In this document: one piece after another, positions 1 to 7,678 of the stretch
How the letters are laid out: every line of letters begins with the position of its first letter
Numbering within the stretch: the first letter of the stretch is position 1
Made by a program: the position numbers and the translations under genes
NCBI GenBank assembly: GCA_023433275.1
Contig: JAEZDN010000034.1
Span: 1-30,579, forward strand
Source: Verrucomicrobiota bacterium
Lineage (GTDB): Bacteria; Verrucomicrobiota; Verrucomicrobiia; Opitutales; Opitutaceae
Direction of reading: 5' to 3'
Length of the DNA: 30,579 nt
The notes under the pieces: generated by a model
Database searches by the model: none
What the model was told of the DNA's origin: nothing
Seen by the model: the letters and a program-made list of their open reading frames with translations, nothing else

Positions 1-959
1 CCGAGGAGGAGCGCGCCGCCCGCGCCGCCGGGGTCTTGCGCCGCGAGCGCGCCGCTGACCAATACGTTGCCGCCCGACGCGGTGAGCATGACGCGGCCGT
101 CGGGCAGGTGCTCCACGCCGGTGGCGCGGATCGTGCCGCTCTGGTTGACGGCGAGGTCGAACAAGCTGCCACCCGCGGCCTCGAGCTGCACTTGGGCGGC
201 GGTGATGAGACCGGCATTGTCGATGCCGGTCGTCTCCGTGGTGGACGGCAGGTTCGCCCTCACGACGAAGGCCGGCGCGTCGGGCGAGGCGAGATAGACC
301 TCGGTGCCGGCGGCGAGGCCGGCCGCGCCGCGGGGCGCGGCGATCTCGCCGTCATTTTTGACCGTGTGGGCCAGGAGCAACACGTTGCCCTCGCGCGCGG
401 TGATCCGCCCGAGATTGACGACGCCGGCGGCGTGGTCGCCTTGGAAGGTCAGCGGCCCGCCCTTCAGAAAGTCCGCGTCGGCCACGTCGAGCGTGGAGGC
501 GAGGAAAGCGGCCGTGTCGATCACGGCACCCGGGCCCACGAGGACGCCCTTGGGATTGATGAGAAACAGTTTTCCGTCGGCCTGCAGCCGGCCGAGCAGT
601 TGCGAGGGATCGCCGCCGGTGACGCGCGCGAGCAGGACTGCATCGGGGCCTTGCTGGAGGATCCGGACAAATTCGTTGGGTGCGATGCCGAACGACTGCC
701 AGTTCATGATCGCGGCGCGCGAGGCCTGGTCGAGGGTGAGCTGGGTGCCGTTGAACACCGAGGTGACCTGGCCGGCCACGACCTGGCCACCCTGCGGCAA
801 GGCCATCGCGTGGGGCGGCAGCACGACCATCGGCAGCAGCGCCGCCAACACGACCGGAAGGCTGAGGACGCCGACCTTGCGCCGGAAGTTTTCCAGGAAA
901 AGGCCGCGACGGGAGAAACGCCCGCGCCCGGGGGCGCGCGCTGGTGCAGGTTGGCTCAT
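1..959 (-). CDS. Filamentous haemagglutinin-type two-partner secretion exoprotein, N-terminal part (runs off the window)
   Basis: Reading the minus strand from the ATG at 959 gives about 319 uninterrupted codons to the window edge, so only the 5' part of the gene is present. The protein begins with a long Arg-rich leader (GRFSRRGLFLENFRRK) and a hydrophobic segment (VLSLPVVLAALLPMVVL). The haemagglutinin/TPS domain follows, with the family signatures IMNWQSFGIAPNEFVRI, LLGRLQADGKLFLINPKGV and a beta-helix-like continuation. TPS exoproteins are exported by Sec and then through an outer-membrane TpsB partner, usually to the cell surface. No partner gene is visible here. The next gene upstream, a LuxR-type regulator on the same strand, is 122 bp away. 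The start is chosen by the leader; I see no strong ribosome binding site. Family assignment is solid; the specific role is unknown. Confidence 0.85.
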   Translation of the reverse strand, partial: MSQPAPARAPGRGRFSRRGLFLENFRRKVGVLSLPVVLAALLPMVVLPPHAMALPQGGQVVAGQVTSVFNGTQLTLDQASRAAIMNWQSFGIAPNEFVRILQQGPDAVLLARVTGGDPSQLLGRLQADGKLFLINPKGVLVGPGAVIDTAAFLASTLDVADADFLKGGPLTFQGDHAAGVVNLGRITAREGNVLLLAHTVKNDGEIAAPRGAAGLAAGTEVYLASPDAPAFVVRANLPSTTETTGIDNAGLITAAQVQLEAAGGSLFDLAVNQSGTIRATGVEHLPDGRVMLTASGGNVLVSGALAAQDPGGAGGALLL

Positions 960-1081
960 GGTGCGTGGAGCCCGTACCGGGAAAGGTGGCGGGCCGGCCG
1001 CCAAATTAGCAGAACCGCGCAAGGCCGCCCATCCCCTGATCCGGGGGGGACGCGCGAATTATGCCACGCATCCGCGGTGAC

Positions 1082-1870
1082 TCAGCCGCCTCTCAGCCAG
1101 AGCGCCATCAGGCCGGTGCGACCCCGGACGCCGTACTTGCGCAGAATCTCCTTCACGTAACCGTGCGTCGTGTGCGGCGACTGCCCGATATGCGCGGCAA
1201 TCTCCGCCTCGGTGCGGTCGGTGAGCAGGAGGTGCAGGATGCGCCGTTCGGTGAGCGTGAGCGGCCGCCCCGCCAGCAGCAGGCCGTGGCTGAGCAAAAG
1301 CTCGCGGTGAAACCATTTCAGGCCGCGCATCGTGTACGCGACCCATTCGGCGTCATGGGCGGAGAAGAGGCGGTGGGACTTGTCGCGGTCCACGAGCAGG
1401 AAGGACTCGGCGTCGGCGTTGATCGGCACCGCCACCCACATCCGGTCCCGGATGCCCTGTTCCTCGTAAACCATGCGATAATGGGCGGTGCGGCGGAAAG
1501 CGTCGAAATCGACGAACCCATCGCGCAGCCGGTGGATGCGGAACCGGCCCATGTGGGCGGTTAGGGCGATCGTGGTCAGGGCCGGCGATTTGTCCTGCTC
1601 GCGTGCAATCACGTGGCTCTGCGCCAGGGCCTGGGGCGTCGTCTTGTAGTGGCGTACCGCCAGGCCGCGCCAGCCATGCTGCAAGTCGCGGCGGGCAGGC
1701 GCGCCCTGCATCAGTCGGGCGGCGCCGACCCACACGAGATCGTGGGCGTGGAGCCAGCCGGCCATGGTCTGCATCAGGTGCCGGAGCGCTTCGTCGGCCC
1801 GGGCGGCGGAAAAATCCGCTAGTTCGTCCCAAAGTTGGTGGGACTTTTCCATCTGCGCGCGAGTGAGCAT
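1082..1870 (-). CDS. LuxR-family transcriptional regulator (C-terminal HTH)
   Basis: The last ~65 residues are a typical LuxR/FixJ DNA-binding domain: LTLTERRILHLLLTDRTEAE, then IAAHIGQSPHTTHGYVKEIL and RKYGVRGRTGLMALW. The first ~195 residues form an N-terminal domain I cannot name; it could be a GAF/PAS-like sensor fold, but no signature is clear. The reading frame is open up to 1957. I prefer the ATG at 1870, giving 262 aa, because the residues upstream look like non-coding translation; an ATG at 1852 is also possible. It lies directly upstream of and co-oriented with the haemagglutinin gene, so it may regulate that gene (inference from position only). Confidence 0.8.
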   Translation of the reverse strand: MLTRAQMEKSHQLWDELADFSAARADEALRHLMQTMAGWLHAHDLVWVGAARLMQGAPARRDLQHGWRGLAVRHYKTTPQALAQSHVIAREQDKSPALTTIALTAHMGRFRIHRLRDGFVDFDAFRRTAHYRMVYEEQGIRDRMWVAVPINADAESFLLVDRDKSHRLFSAHDAEWVAYTMRGLKWFHRELLLSHGLLLAGRPLTLTERRILHLLLTDRTEAEIAAHIGQSPHTTHGYVKEILRKYGVRGRTGLMALWLRGG

Positions 1871-2078
1871 AAGGGACGGTTGGAATTTAACCGGCGGACA
1901 ATCGGACGGACGCTGGTCACAGCACAAACCCAATCGATGCCCGACACCGGTTTTCAATGTATTGGTAGAGGAGAAGCTCCACCTGCGGCCAGCGCCTGCT
2001 CAGAAGTTGAACCCTGCGCTGATATGCCCGTGTGACGAGCGCCCGGCCGAACCGCGCAACCCCGTGGGCGCGGCAATT

Positions 2079-2110
2079 GTGGGCCGAGTGCCCTCACCCG
2101 GCATTCCGCC
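2079..2110 (+). repeat. REP-type extragenic palindrome, copy 1
   Basis: A 32-bp unit containing the imperfect palindrome GTGGGCCGAGTGCCCTCACC. Nearly identical units occur at 3206 and 3559, and in reverse orientation at 28053. All copies lie outside the mobile element, so this is a chromosomal repeat family. Confidence 0.75.
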
Positions 2111-2111
2111 T

Positions 2112-2310
2112 CCCGCAATCGTTCTCTTTCTCTTAATCGTAATCTTTCTCTCGTTTGCTGGTGGGGATCCCCTGGAGCCGGCCCGCCCCCGGGCCGGTCC
2201 GCCCGGGGCGAGGGCGCCCCGGCTCCACCCCAGAGCCGAGGCCCAATCTTCGGTGCCCGAGAACGAGAACGATTAAGAGAACGAGAATGAGGACAGAGCA
2301 GCGAACTCCC
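2112..2310. repeat. MITE-like palindromic repeat, copy 1
   Basis: About 199 bp. The two ends form imperfect inverted repeats of ~35 bp: CGTTCTCTTTCTCTTAATCG near 2120, and its near reverse complement near 2258-2285. The centre has a GC-rich palindrome (CGGCCCGCCCCCGGGCCG). A second copy lies at 3347-3546. It is too short to encode a transposase, so it could be a non-autonomous mobile element or a structured repeat. Confidence 0.7.
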
Positions 2311-2475
2311 CGCGGGCCCGACGACGGAAACGAAGCAGTCTAAACCCTTTGGCCGCCACTTAACCAATTGCCTCCGCGTTTATGGGCTGTCTGGCTCGCC
2401 TCTGTTGCGTTGGCTGGTCTCGAACCCTGAAAACATGATACGAGCCCGGCACCGCAACGCGCTTGCTCCTCTCGC

Positions 2476-3132
2476 ATGGTCTCCCTGAACAAACGCTTTT
2501 CGTCCAAGCCGGGCCAGGCCAAGGCCGCGGCCAAGCCCGCCGCAAAAATCGTCCCCTTCGGCGACCAGTGCGTGGAGTTGGAAATATCACTTCGCTACAT
2601 CAAGCCCCGCATTTGGCGCCGCTTCGTGGTCCCTGAAGCCATCAAGCTGCACAGGCTGCATGCGGTCATTCAAACCGTCATGGGTTGGACGGATACGCAC
2701 CTGCACTCGTTTCGCGTGGGGGACCGCGAGTATGTCCACCGTGATGCTGAGGACACCGAGTGGGACCACACCCTGGCCGATATAACCATTCACGACGAGC
2801 GGGAGCACACCCTCCGCGACCTTGTGCGTGCCAGGGGAGACAAGTTTACGTACACTTATGATTTTGGTGACAGCTGGGACCACGATCTCAAGGTGAAGTC
2901 CATCACCCTGTCGCCGAAACCGATGGTGTCGGCCGTATGTGTTGCCGGCGCGCGCGCCTGCCCGCCGGAAAATTGCGGCGGACCGTATGGCTACCTGGAG
3001 CTCTGCGAAGCGCTGCCTGATCCAAGGCATCCGCAGCATGAACACTGGAAGGATTGGATCGAAGACTACGACCCGCAGGCCTTCGACCTCGACGAGATCA
3101 ATCAGGCGCTGTCCCGAGTGAGCCTCGCCTGA
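2476..3132 (+). CDS. Plasmid pRiA4b ORF-3-like protein
   Basis: A 218-aa protein. From about residue 35 onward it matches the PRiA4_ORF3-like family: VELEISLRYIKPRIWRRFVV at the start of the domain, the signature TYDFGDSWDHDL in the middle, and a late Cys-containing segment with ACPPENCGGPYGY. The first ~34 residues are a Lys/Ala-rich extension. The family is common near mobile elements and has no established biochemical function. The gene sits alone between two copies of the same MITE-like repeat. No clear Shine-Dalgarno precedes the ATG, so the true start could be slightly downstream. Confidence 0.85.
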   Translation: MVSLNKRFSSKPGQAKAAAKPAAKIVPFGDQCVELEISLRYIKPRIWRRFVVPEAIKLHRLHAVIQTVMGWTDTHLHSFRVGDREYVHRDAEDTEWDHTLADITIHDEREHTLRDLVRARGDKFTYTYDFGDSWDHDLKVKSITLSPKPMVSAVCVAGARACPPENCGGPYGYLELCEALPDPRHPQHEHWKDWIEDYDPQAFDLDEINQALSRVSLA

Positions 3133-3298
3133 CCGGGGCGAGGGCGCCCCGGCTCCATGGAGGCGCCGCGATCTGGATGGCATGCGGAGAGGGATTTCCC
3201 CAATGGTGGGCCGGGTGCCCTCACCCGGCATTCCGCCCATCGCGGGCGAGGTCGCCCGCGCTCCAGATGAATGGAGCCACGGCGACCCCGCCGTGGGG
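3131..3298. repeat. REP cluster downstream of the pRiA4b-like gene
   Basis: It contains a GC-rich element (GGGGCGAGGGCGCCCCGGCT) at 3135-3154, then the REP unit at 3206-3237, then a second palindromic block (CGGGCGAGGTCGCCCGCGCT) at about 3244-3263. The same order recurs at 3559-3648. It could act as a transcript-end structure for the gene upstream. Confidence 0.65.
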
Positions 3299-3346
3299 TA
3301 GGGCGCGCGTCGTTCTCAACGAGCCGCGTGCTCCGTGAATTGTCCG

Positions 3347-3546
3347 CCCGCAATCGTTCTCTTTCTCTTAATCTTAATCATTCTCTCGTGCTGGTGGGGA
3401 TCGTCTGGAGCCGGCCCGCCCCCGGGCCGGTCCGACCGGGGCGAGGGAGCCCCGGCTCCAACCAGAGCCGAGGCCAATCTTCGAGGCCCGAGAACGAGAA
3501 CGATTAAGAGAACGAGAATGAGAGAGAGAAAGAGCAGCGAACTCCC
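3347..3546. repeat. MITE-like palindromic repeat, copy 2
   Basis: A 200-bp near-copy of 2112-2310, in the same orientation with scattered substitutions. Both start CCCGCAATCGTTCTCTTTCT and end with GAGCAGCGAACTCCC. The inverted ends and the GC-rich central palindrome are kept. Together the copies flank the pRiA4b-like gene. Confidence 0.7.
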
Positions 3547-3558
3547 AGCAGACTAATT

Positions 3559-3648
3559 GTGGGCCGGGTGCCCTCACCCGGCATTCCGCCGCCCGCGGGC
3601 GAGGTCGCCCGCGCTCCAGCTAATGGAGCCACGGCGACCTCGCCATGG
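3559..3648. repeat. REP cluster, copy 3 with companion palindrome
   Basis: The REP unit at 3559-3590 is followed by GCCCGCGGGCGAGGTCGCCC and the segment CCAGCTAATGGAGCCACGGC, matching the arrangement at 3206-3290. It lies just beyond the 3' end of the minus-strand gene that ends at 3679. Confidence 0.65.
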
Positions 3649-3678
3649 GTTTATGTTCGGATAGTCTTTTACGGAGTC

Positions 3679-4254
3679 TCAGTGATTCACCGGAAATTGG
3701 AGTTGGGCGCGAATTTCACCCGGTGGAGTCGGCCACAGGATGTCGAGGATCTGCTCGATGAGGGTGAGCGCGTCAGGGCGCGCGTCGGCCTGAACGCTGA
3801 ATTGCTGGTAGCGGTGGAAGCTCTCGGTTTCGAAAGGGGACACGCTATTGGACGCGTGTATCGCGCTGCGCACGCCGGGAGTTTGCGCCAAGCGAGCAAG
3901 GGCATCGCGTCGGGCGGTGGGGAGTTCGAAATTCAAAGGCAGGTCGGAAATGGCGTCGCTGGGCAGAGGTCTCCGTTCGAGGGGATAGCCGGTGAGGGTG
4001 GGGAGCGAGCGACTCTCCAACGGGATGTTCAGGGAATAGTGGCCTCCCAGGCGGTTCACGTTGAGCAACGCGGATTCGGTGTCGGCGGATAAAGAGACGT
4101 AATCAGGTCGCTTGGCGGCATCGGTCTCCGCGAGCATTTGGACGAGGAACACGTGGAGTGCCGCGCGGTCCCGAAACGAACGTTTCTCGGGTCGTCGAGA
4201 TCTTTCCAATTGGGCCTGCTCCTTGGCTTTGCGTTCCTTGGCGCGCCTGAGCAT
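3679..4254 (-). CDS. Hypothetical protein
   Basis: I do not recognise this protein. It is about 191 aa if translated from the ATG at 4254 (MLRRAKERKAKEQAQ); the frame is open to an ATG at 4290. The N-terminus is strongly basic and probably helical; the rest has ordinary mixed composition (e.g. PDYVSLSADTESALLNVNRL) and looks genuinely coding. Its 5' end abuts the point where the hsdR fragment on the other strand begins (about 4322), so the promoter or the N-terminus may have been altered by that junction. Its 3' end is followed by a REP cluster. Confidence 0.5.
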   Translation of the reverse strand: MLRRAKERKAKEQAQLERSRRPEKRSFRDRAALHVFLVQMLAETDAAKRPDYVSLSADTESALLNVNRLGGHYSLNIPLESRSLPTLTGYPLERRPLPSDAISDLPLNFELPTARRDALARLAQTPGVRSAIHASNSVSPFETESFHRYQQFSVQADARPDALTLIEQILDILWPTPPGEIRAQLQFPVNH

Positions 4255-4321
4255 GTCAGGCGGTTCCTGCGCTGAGATTTTTATCAGCACGATTTTGGTG
4301 CTGCGGTGGGTGCCGGTGAGC

Positions 4322-4723
4322 GAGGCCGTCGCAGGATCGTATCACAACCGCGCGATCGAGACCGCGCAGGTGATCGAGGAGCTCATCAAGATGGCCGGTG
4401 ACTTCAAAGATGCCGTTAGTCGGAACGAGGAGCTGGGGCTGGGCGCCGACGAGATCGCCTTCTACGACGCCCTGGCGGAGCGTCCTGAGGTGCTGCGCAC
4501 CATGGGCGACGTCACCCTCAAACAACTCGCGACCGAACTGACCGAACAGCTTCGCAACAGCACGACCGTTGATTGGCAGGTGCGAGAAAGCGTTCGCGCC
4601 AAGATGCGCATTCTGATCAAACGTCTGCTGAAGAAGTACAAGTATCCGCCCGAAGGACAGGACGAAGCCGTGGTACGGGTGCTCGAGCAGGCCGAGGCCT
4701 TGGCGGACGAGTGGAGTCGGTAG
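4322..4723 (+). pseudogene. 3' fragment of a type I restriction subunit gene (hsdR, DUF3387 C-terminal domain)
   Basis: About 133 residues match the extreme C-terminus of HsdR proteins: SYHNRAIETAQVIEELIKMA, EELGLGADEIAFYDALAE, TVDWQVRESVRAKMRILIKR, LLKKYKYPPEGQDEAV. This is the DUF3387 domain that closes EcoR124-type HsdR. The helicase and nuclease parts are missing; upstream of 4322 the same frame has no HsdR similarity and runs antisense to another gene. It is therefore a decayed remnant. It is not derived from the intact hsdR at 14684, which ends in a different, EcoEI-like C-terminus. It lies ~320 bp left of the tRNA-Glu integration site. Confidence 0.85.
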
Positions 4724-5039
4724 CCTGGAGTGAGCCGCTGAACGGGGTCAGGGCGGCACTGCTGTCCAAAACAGCGGTAAAGGCGGCTAAACGGGGTCAG
4801 GTGGCTTTATTCCCGGCGGGCGGATGAAGGGAAGGGGCGCGATCCCCCGAGCAAGCTCGGCCCCTACCGGCGCAGAGTAGTCCAACCCCGCGAATCGGAG
4901 CTGCGGGCCCGGTGCCGCATCTGGCCAGTCCGCTTCGGGATTCCCCCGGGAAAACCCGGTCTGCTATGGGCGGTCGTGACCGCAGAGAAAACTCTTGCGC
5001 GAGGGGATGCACCACGTAGCTTCCCCGATTCCGTGCTGG
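4724..5039. other. Intergenic region upstream of tRNA-Glu
   Basis: No gene is seen. It contains two 12-bp copies of AACGGGGTCAGG (4741-4752 and 4790-4801), the second followed by TGGCTTTATT. It also has a short palindrome (CCGAGCAAGCTCGG, about 4846-4859) and the likely tRNA promoter at the right end. Confidence 0.5.
4995..5022 (+). promoter_or_regulatory. Candidate promoter of tRNA-Glu
   Basis: TTGCGC at 4995-5000 and TAGCTT at 5017-5022 are separated by 16 bp. They would place transcription initiation around 5029, about 11 bases before the tRNA. The match to a sigma-70-like consensus is only moderate. Confidence 0.35.
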
Positions 5040-5116
5040 GTCCCCATCGTCTAGCCCGGTTAGGACACCACCCTTTCACGGTGAGAACCGGGGTTCGAAT
5101 CCCCGTGGGGACGCCA
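5040..5116 (+). tRNA. tRNA-Glu (anticodon TTC)
   Basis: The acceptor stem GTCCCCA (5040-5046) pairs with TGGGGAC (5106-5112), followed by discriminator G and an encoded CCA. The T-arm CGGGG-TTCGAAT-CCCCG is perfect. The anticodon loop CTTTCAC carries TTC at 5075-5077. The anticodon stem has one mismatch (C-A) at its outer pair; the other four pairs are intact. The gene is the integration target of the element: its 3' end is duplicated at 27765-27790. It remains complete, as expected when the element's own copy of the tail restores it. Confidence 0.95.
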
Positions 5117-5119
5117 ACG
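5094..5119 (+). other. attL (26-bp core repeat)
   Basis: It begins TTCGAATCCCCGTGGGGACG and continues through CCA to AACG. It is identical to 27765-27790. It lies mainly inside the tRNA gene, so the functional tRNA was kept. Confidence 0.9.
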
Positions 5120-5120
5120 G

Positions 5121-5147
5121 AACTCCTTGATCACAAGGAGTTACATT
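5121..5147 (+). terminator. Element-borne terminator-like hairpin behind tRNA-Glu
   Basis: AACTCCTT (5121-5128) and AAGGAGTT (5135-5142) form a perfect 8-bp stem with a 6-base loop, followed by ACATTTT. It starts two bases after the attL core, so it belongs to the element. It probably replaces the tRNA's original terminator, now at 27791-27820 beyond attR. Confidence 0.55.
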
Positions 5148-5160
5148 TTCTGCGAAGCTC

Positions 5161-5186
5161 GGTTGCCAGTTGACGTGGCAACCGAT
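5161..5186. promoter_or_regulatory. Candidate integrase arm-type sites, left end
   Basis: GGTTGCCA (5161-5168) and TGGCAACCGAT (5176-5186) form an inverted repeat immediately upstream of the integrase start codon. The sequence ATCGGTTGCCA recurs at the right end (27623-27633). Shared short motifs at both ends of an integrated element are typical of integrase or excisionase arm sites. Their position also suggests autoregulation of int. Confidence 0.5.
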
Positions 5187-5188
5187 GC

Positions 5189-6358
5189 ATGGATCACCCT
5201 CAGTTCAACGTCAGCCGGTTCGGAAATAAGACCGGGTCAGTCTCGTGGCGAGTCACGGGCTACCTTCATGGAATTCGCGTCAGGAAAAACTTCCCGACGC
5301 GCGAAGAAGCGGCGGCCGAGAAGGCCGCCTTGGAAATCAAGGCCATCCAGGCAGCCAGTGGCCAGCGTGCGGCCGTCACGTCGCTGAACGATGCTCAGCT
5401 GCGTGAAGCCGAGTCGCTCTTCCACCGCGTTGCAGGGAAGCCGCGCTCACTGGCCTTCTATGTGGACTACGCTCTGGCCAACTATCGCGAGCCGGAGCAC
5501 CAAAAGAAGGTTTCCGATGCGGTGACCGATTACGTTGCGGCAAAGAAGCGCGAGTTCGAAGAGGACCAACTCTCCAAGCCGCAATTTCGCCGGATCGACT
5601 GGGAGCTGAAGCGTTTCGAGAAGCACTTCAAAGGCCGCACCATGGCCGAAATCACGCCAGCCAATCTCACGGCATTCCTGGAGCTGAGCCACTCCACGCT
5701 AAAGACATTTAACAACCGCCGGGGCGTGCTTTCGACCTTCTTCAAGTTCGCCTTCCATCGCGGTTGGACAATCGAGAACACGATCCTTCGCGTTCCGCAC
5801 CATCGCATTCGCACGCGTCGCGGTTCGGCCATCACCTTCACTGCGCAGCAGGCCCGCGAGCTGATGGCCTTCGCCGAAACCCACGAAGGCGGGCGCTGGG
5901 TGCCCTATTTCGCCATCTGCTTATTTGCTGGTGTGCGCCCGGGTGTCCCGGACGGCGAAATCACGAAGCTGCGCCCGGAGCACGTTTCCCTGGATACTGG
6001 TATCATCCATATTCCCTCCACCGTGTCGAAGATCCGCGAGCCTCGCCGTATTACGATCCAACCGAACCTCGCCGCGTGGTTGCGCGCCTATCCCTTGGAC
6101 AAATACCCTCTGATCGTGGGCAATTTCAAGAAGCGCCGGCAGCGATTCAAAGACCGCTTCAACCTCACTCATGACGTGCTGCGCCACACCTTCATTTCGA
6201 TGTTCGTGGCGAAGTATCGCTCCATCGGCGAAGCCGCCATCCAAGCAGGGAATTCTGAGAGCATCATCCGGAAGCACTACCTCGCTCTCAAGACTGTCGA
6301 GGAGGCTGATGCCTTCTTTGCCATCTTGCCAAAGAAGCCGGCGGCGCTGGCAGCGTGA
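5189..6358 (+). CDS. int: Tyrosine recombinase / integrase
   Basis: A 389-aa site-specific recombinase. An N-terminal arm-binding-like region (residues ~1-60, FNVSRFGNKTGSVSWRVTGY) is followed by a core-binding domain (~105-190) and the catalytic domain. The visible catalytic residues are Arg250 (FAGVRPG), a Lys in the STVSKIREPRR turn, His328 and Arg332 (HDVLRHTF), and Tyr364 (RKHYLAL). The residue usually His/Trp before the tyrosine is Asn here (QAGNSESII), a known kind of variation. It is encoded 72 bp from the tRNA-Glu target and read away from it, the standard layout for tRNA-specific integrases. The ATG at 5189 follows the putative arm sites. Confidence 0.95.
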   Translation: MDHPQFNVSRFGNKTGSVSWRVTGYLHGIRVRKNFPTREEAAAEKAALEIKAIQAASGQRAAVTSLNDAQLREAESLFHRVAGKPRSLAFYVDYALANYREPEHQKKVSDAVTDYVAAKKREFEEDQLSKPQFRRIDWELKRFEKHFKGRTMAEITPANLTAFLELSHSTLKTFNNRRGVLSTFFKFAFHRGWTIENTILRVPHHRIRTRRGSAITFTAQQARELMAFAETHEGGRWVPYFAICLFAGVRPGVPDGEITKLRPEHVSLDTGIIHIPSTVSKIREPRRITIQPNLAAWLRAYPLDKYPLIVGNFKKRRQRFKDRFNLTHDVLRHTFISMFVAKYRSIGEAAIQAGNSESIIRKHYLALKTVEEADAFFAILPKKPAALAA

Positions 6359-6386
6359 GCAGTTGGTTGACGCGGCGACTCCGTAT

Positions 6387-6614
6387 ATGGAAACACAGCA
6401 GATCGGCACAAAATCCAAGCGCTCACTCACCGACATTGTTGGTCTTCAGAATAGCGGGATCTTTCCGGTTGGCCGGGAGCCGTCGATCCGAACCCTGCGG
6501 ACCTGGACGCGGCTGCGCCGAATTCCTCATCACCGAGTCGGGCATTTCGTTTACTACGATCTTGCCGAGGTAGAGTCGCACATCCGCACGAATCTGCTGA
6601 TACCTGCGCGCTGA
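6387..6614 (+). CDS. Small HTH protein, candidate excisionase (Xis/AlpA-like)
   Basis: A 75-aa protein starting at the ATG at 6387, 28 bp after int and on the same strand. Residues ~32-70 (TLRTWTRLRRIPHHRVGHFV, then YYDLAEVESHI) resemble the winged-helix HTH_17/MerR-like domain of excisionases and AlpA regulators. Such proteins bind near att sites and direct excision. Followed by a clear terminator. The assignment is by motif and position. Confidence 0.6.
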   Translation: METQQIGTKSKRSLTDIVGLQNSGIFPVGREPSIRTLRTWTRLRRIPHHRVGHFVYYDLAEVESHIRTNLLIPAR

Positions 6615-6639
6615 ACAATAACCGCGCCACTCGGCGACC

Positions 6640-6678
6640 AACGGCCACCGGCAATGAAGCTGGTGGCCGTTTTGTTTT
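6640..6678 (+). terminator. Rho-independent terminator after int-xis
   Basis: AACGGCCACC (6640-6649) and GGTGGCCGTT (6662-6671) form a perfect 10-bp stem with a 12-base loop, followed by TTGTTTT. It closes the int plus small-HTH transcript. Confidence 0.85.
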
Positions 6679-6951
6679 CAGAGTCAGAGGTTCCAATCCG
6701 ATGCCGGCTGCGCCGGAGGGGTTAGCCAAGCGCCCGTGCCGTGGTTTTCCATTGTATCGTGGGGTCAAGGTAGTCCGCTGCGCGGCTCCACCTCTGGTCT
6801 CTCCGTTTCCCCCTCGTTGGCGGCCCAGGCCGCGCTGCCTCGGCACTCCGTTCCCGTGACTCCCACGAGGAAACCCGCGGCAGAACCGCGGGCGCGCGGA
6901 GACAACCTGTCATTCAGACCGGAACCGATGCGTCTTCGATTCTAACAATCC
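6679..6951. other. Intergenic region between the xis terminator and radC
   Basis: No supported gene. It contains short GC-rich palindromes such as CCGCGGCAGAACCGCGG (about 6879-6895). It could hold the radC promoter or a small RNA; nothing decisive is seen. Confidence 0.4.
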
Positions 6952-7404
6952 ATGCGCATCTTCGAAGCCTCCATCCGCTACAACTTGATCCAATCGGGCA
7001 AAGTTCAAACGGTGAACAAGCCGGAATTGGTAGCGGACTATCTTCGGTCTGCTTTCGACGAACACCCCATGCAGGAATCCTTCTGGGTGATTTTGCTGAA
7101 TCGCAAAAACAACCCGATGGGCCGGATCATGATCTCACTGGGAACCCTCACCTCCACGCTGGTTCATCCGCGCGAGGTCCTGAAACCGGCCATTCTTGCT
7201 TCCGCCTCAGCCATCATTGTCAGCCACAATCACCCCAGCGGTGATCCTGCCCCCAGCGCGGCCGATGTTCAGGTAACTCGCCAACTGCGCGACTCCTGTC
7301 GTATCCTGGACATCGACCTGCTGGACCACGTGATCGTGGGTGAATCGGCCACCGATCCTCTCGGCAGGGGCTACTATTCCTTCCGCGAGGCAGGCGTCTT
7401 GTGA
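6952..7404 (+). CDS. RadC-like JAB/MPN (JAMM) domain protein
   Basis: A 150-aa protein consisting essentially of the RadC JAB domain. The metal-binding JAMM signature is complete: His92 and His94 and Asp105 in SHNHPSGDPAPSAAD, with a candidate catalytic Glu42 (MQESFWVILL). The N-terminal helix-hairpin-helix of chromosomal RadC is absent, as in the short RadC-like proteins of plasmids and genomic islands. Its biochemical role is not established. Its 3' end overlaps the end of the converging minus-strand gene by 31 bp. Confidence 0.9.
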   Translation: MRIFEASIRYNLIQSGKVQTVNKPELVADYLRSAFDEHPMQESFWVILLNRKNNPMGRIMISLGTLTSTLVHPREVLKPAILASASAIIVSHNHPSGDPAPSAADVQVTRQLRDSCRILDIDLLDHVIVGESATDPLGRGYYSFREAGVL

Positions 7405-7661
7405 CGCCCTTTGCGGCGTGCTGCCGGGAACTGTTCGTGAACGGCGAACAGTTTTCCGGCCGCAGCTACCGTGCAGAGATCGGCCAGCGCCGCCCAGCTT
7501 CGCGAGTCGAGTTGGTAACCACAATACCCCAGCATCGCGCGGAATTCACAGAGTGCCAGGTAGCCCTCTGTGCTTTCCTTGAGCGTGAGGACCGCGTTCG
7601 TCGCGGCCAAACGAGCGATACCGTTGTCGTTGTATTTGGATGTGTTCTTGAGTTTGAGCAT
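7374..7661 (-). CDS. Hypothetical protein, last gene of the mobilization operon
   Basis: I do not recognise it. With the ATG at 7661 it has 95 aa (MLKLKNTSKYNDNGIARLAA...); a TTG at 7682 would overlap the stop of the gene upstream as TTGA and add seven residues. The composition looks coding and the C-terminus is basic (AARRKGRHKTPASRKE), possibly nucleic-acid binding. It converges on the radC-like gene with a 31-bp tail overlap. Confidence 0.5.
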   Translation of the reverse strand: MLKLKNTSKYNDNGIARLAATNAVLTLKESTEGYLALCEFRAMLGYCGYQLDSRSWAALADLCTVAAAGKLFAVHEQFPAARRKGRHKTPASRKE

Positions 7662-7678
7662 ACATCCACGGTCGCTCG

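Larger units (their letters stand above)
1960..2475. other. Intergenic region dominated by extragenic repeats
   Basis: No convincing gene lies here. The stretch holds a REP palindrome (2079-2110) and the first copy of a ~200-bp MITE-like repeat (2112-2310). The remaining 2311-2475 shows nothing I can name. Confidence 0.6.

Noticed and set aside
36..1160. Long plus-strand open frames opposite the haemagglutinin gene
   Set aside because: They are high-GC shadows; the minus strand encodes a clear TPS domain with family signatures, and the plus translations are Arg/Gly-rich without recognizable features.
4112..4321. N-terminal extension of the hsdR fragment
   Set aside because: This part has no HsdR similarity and lies antisense to a better minus-strand frame.
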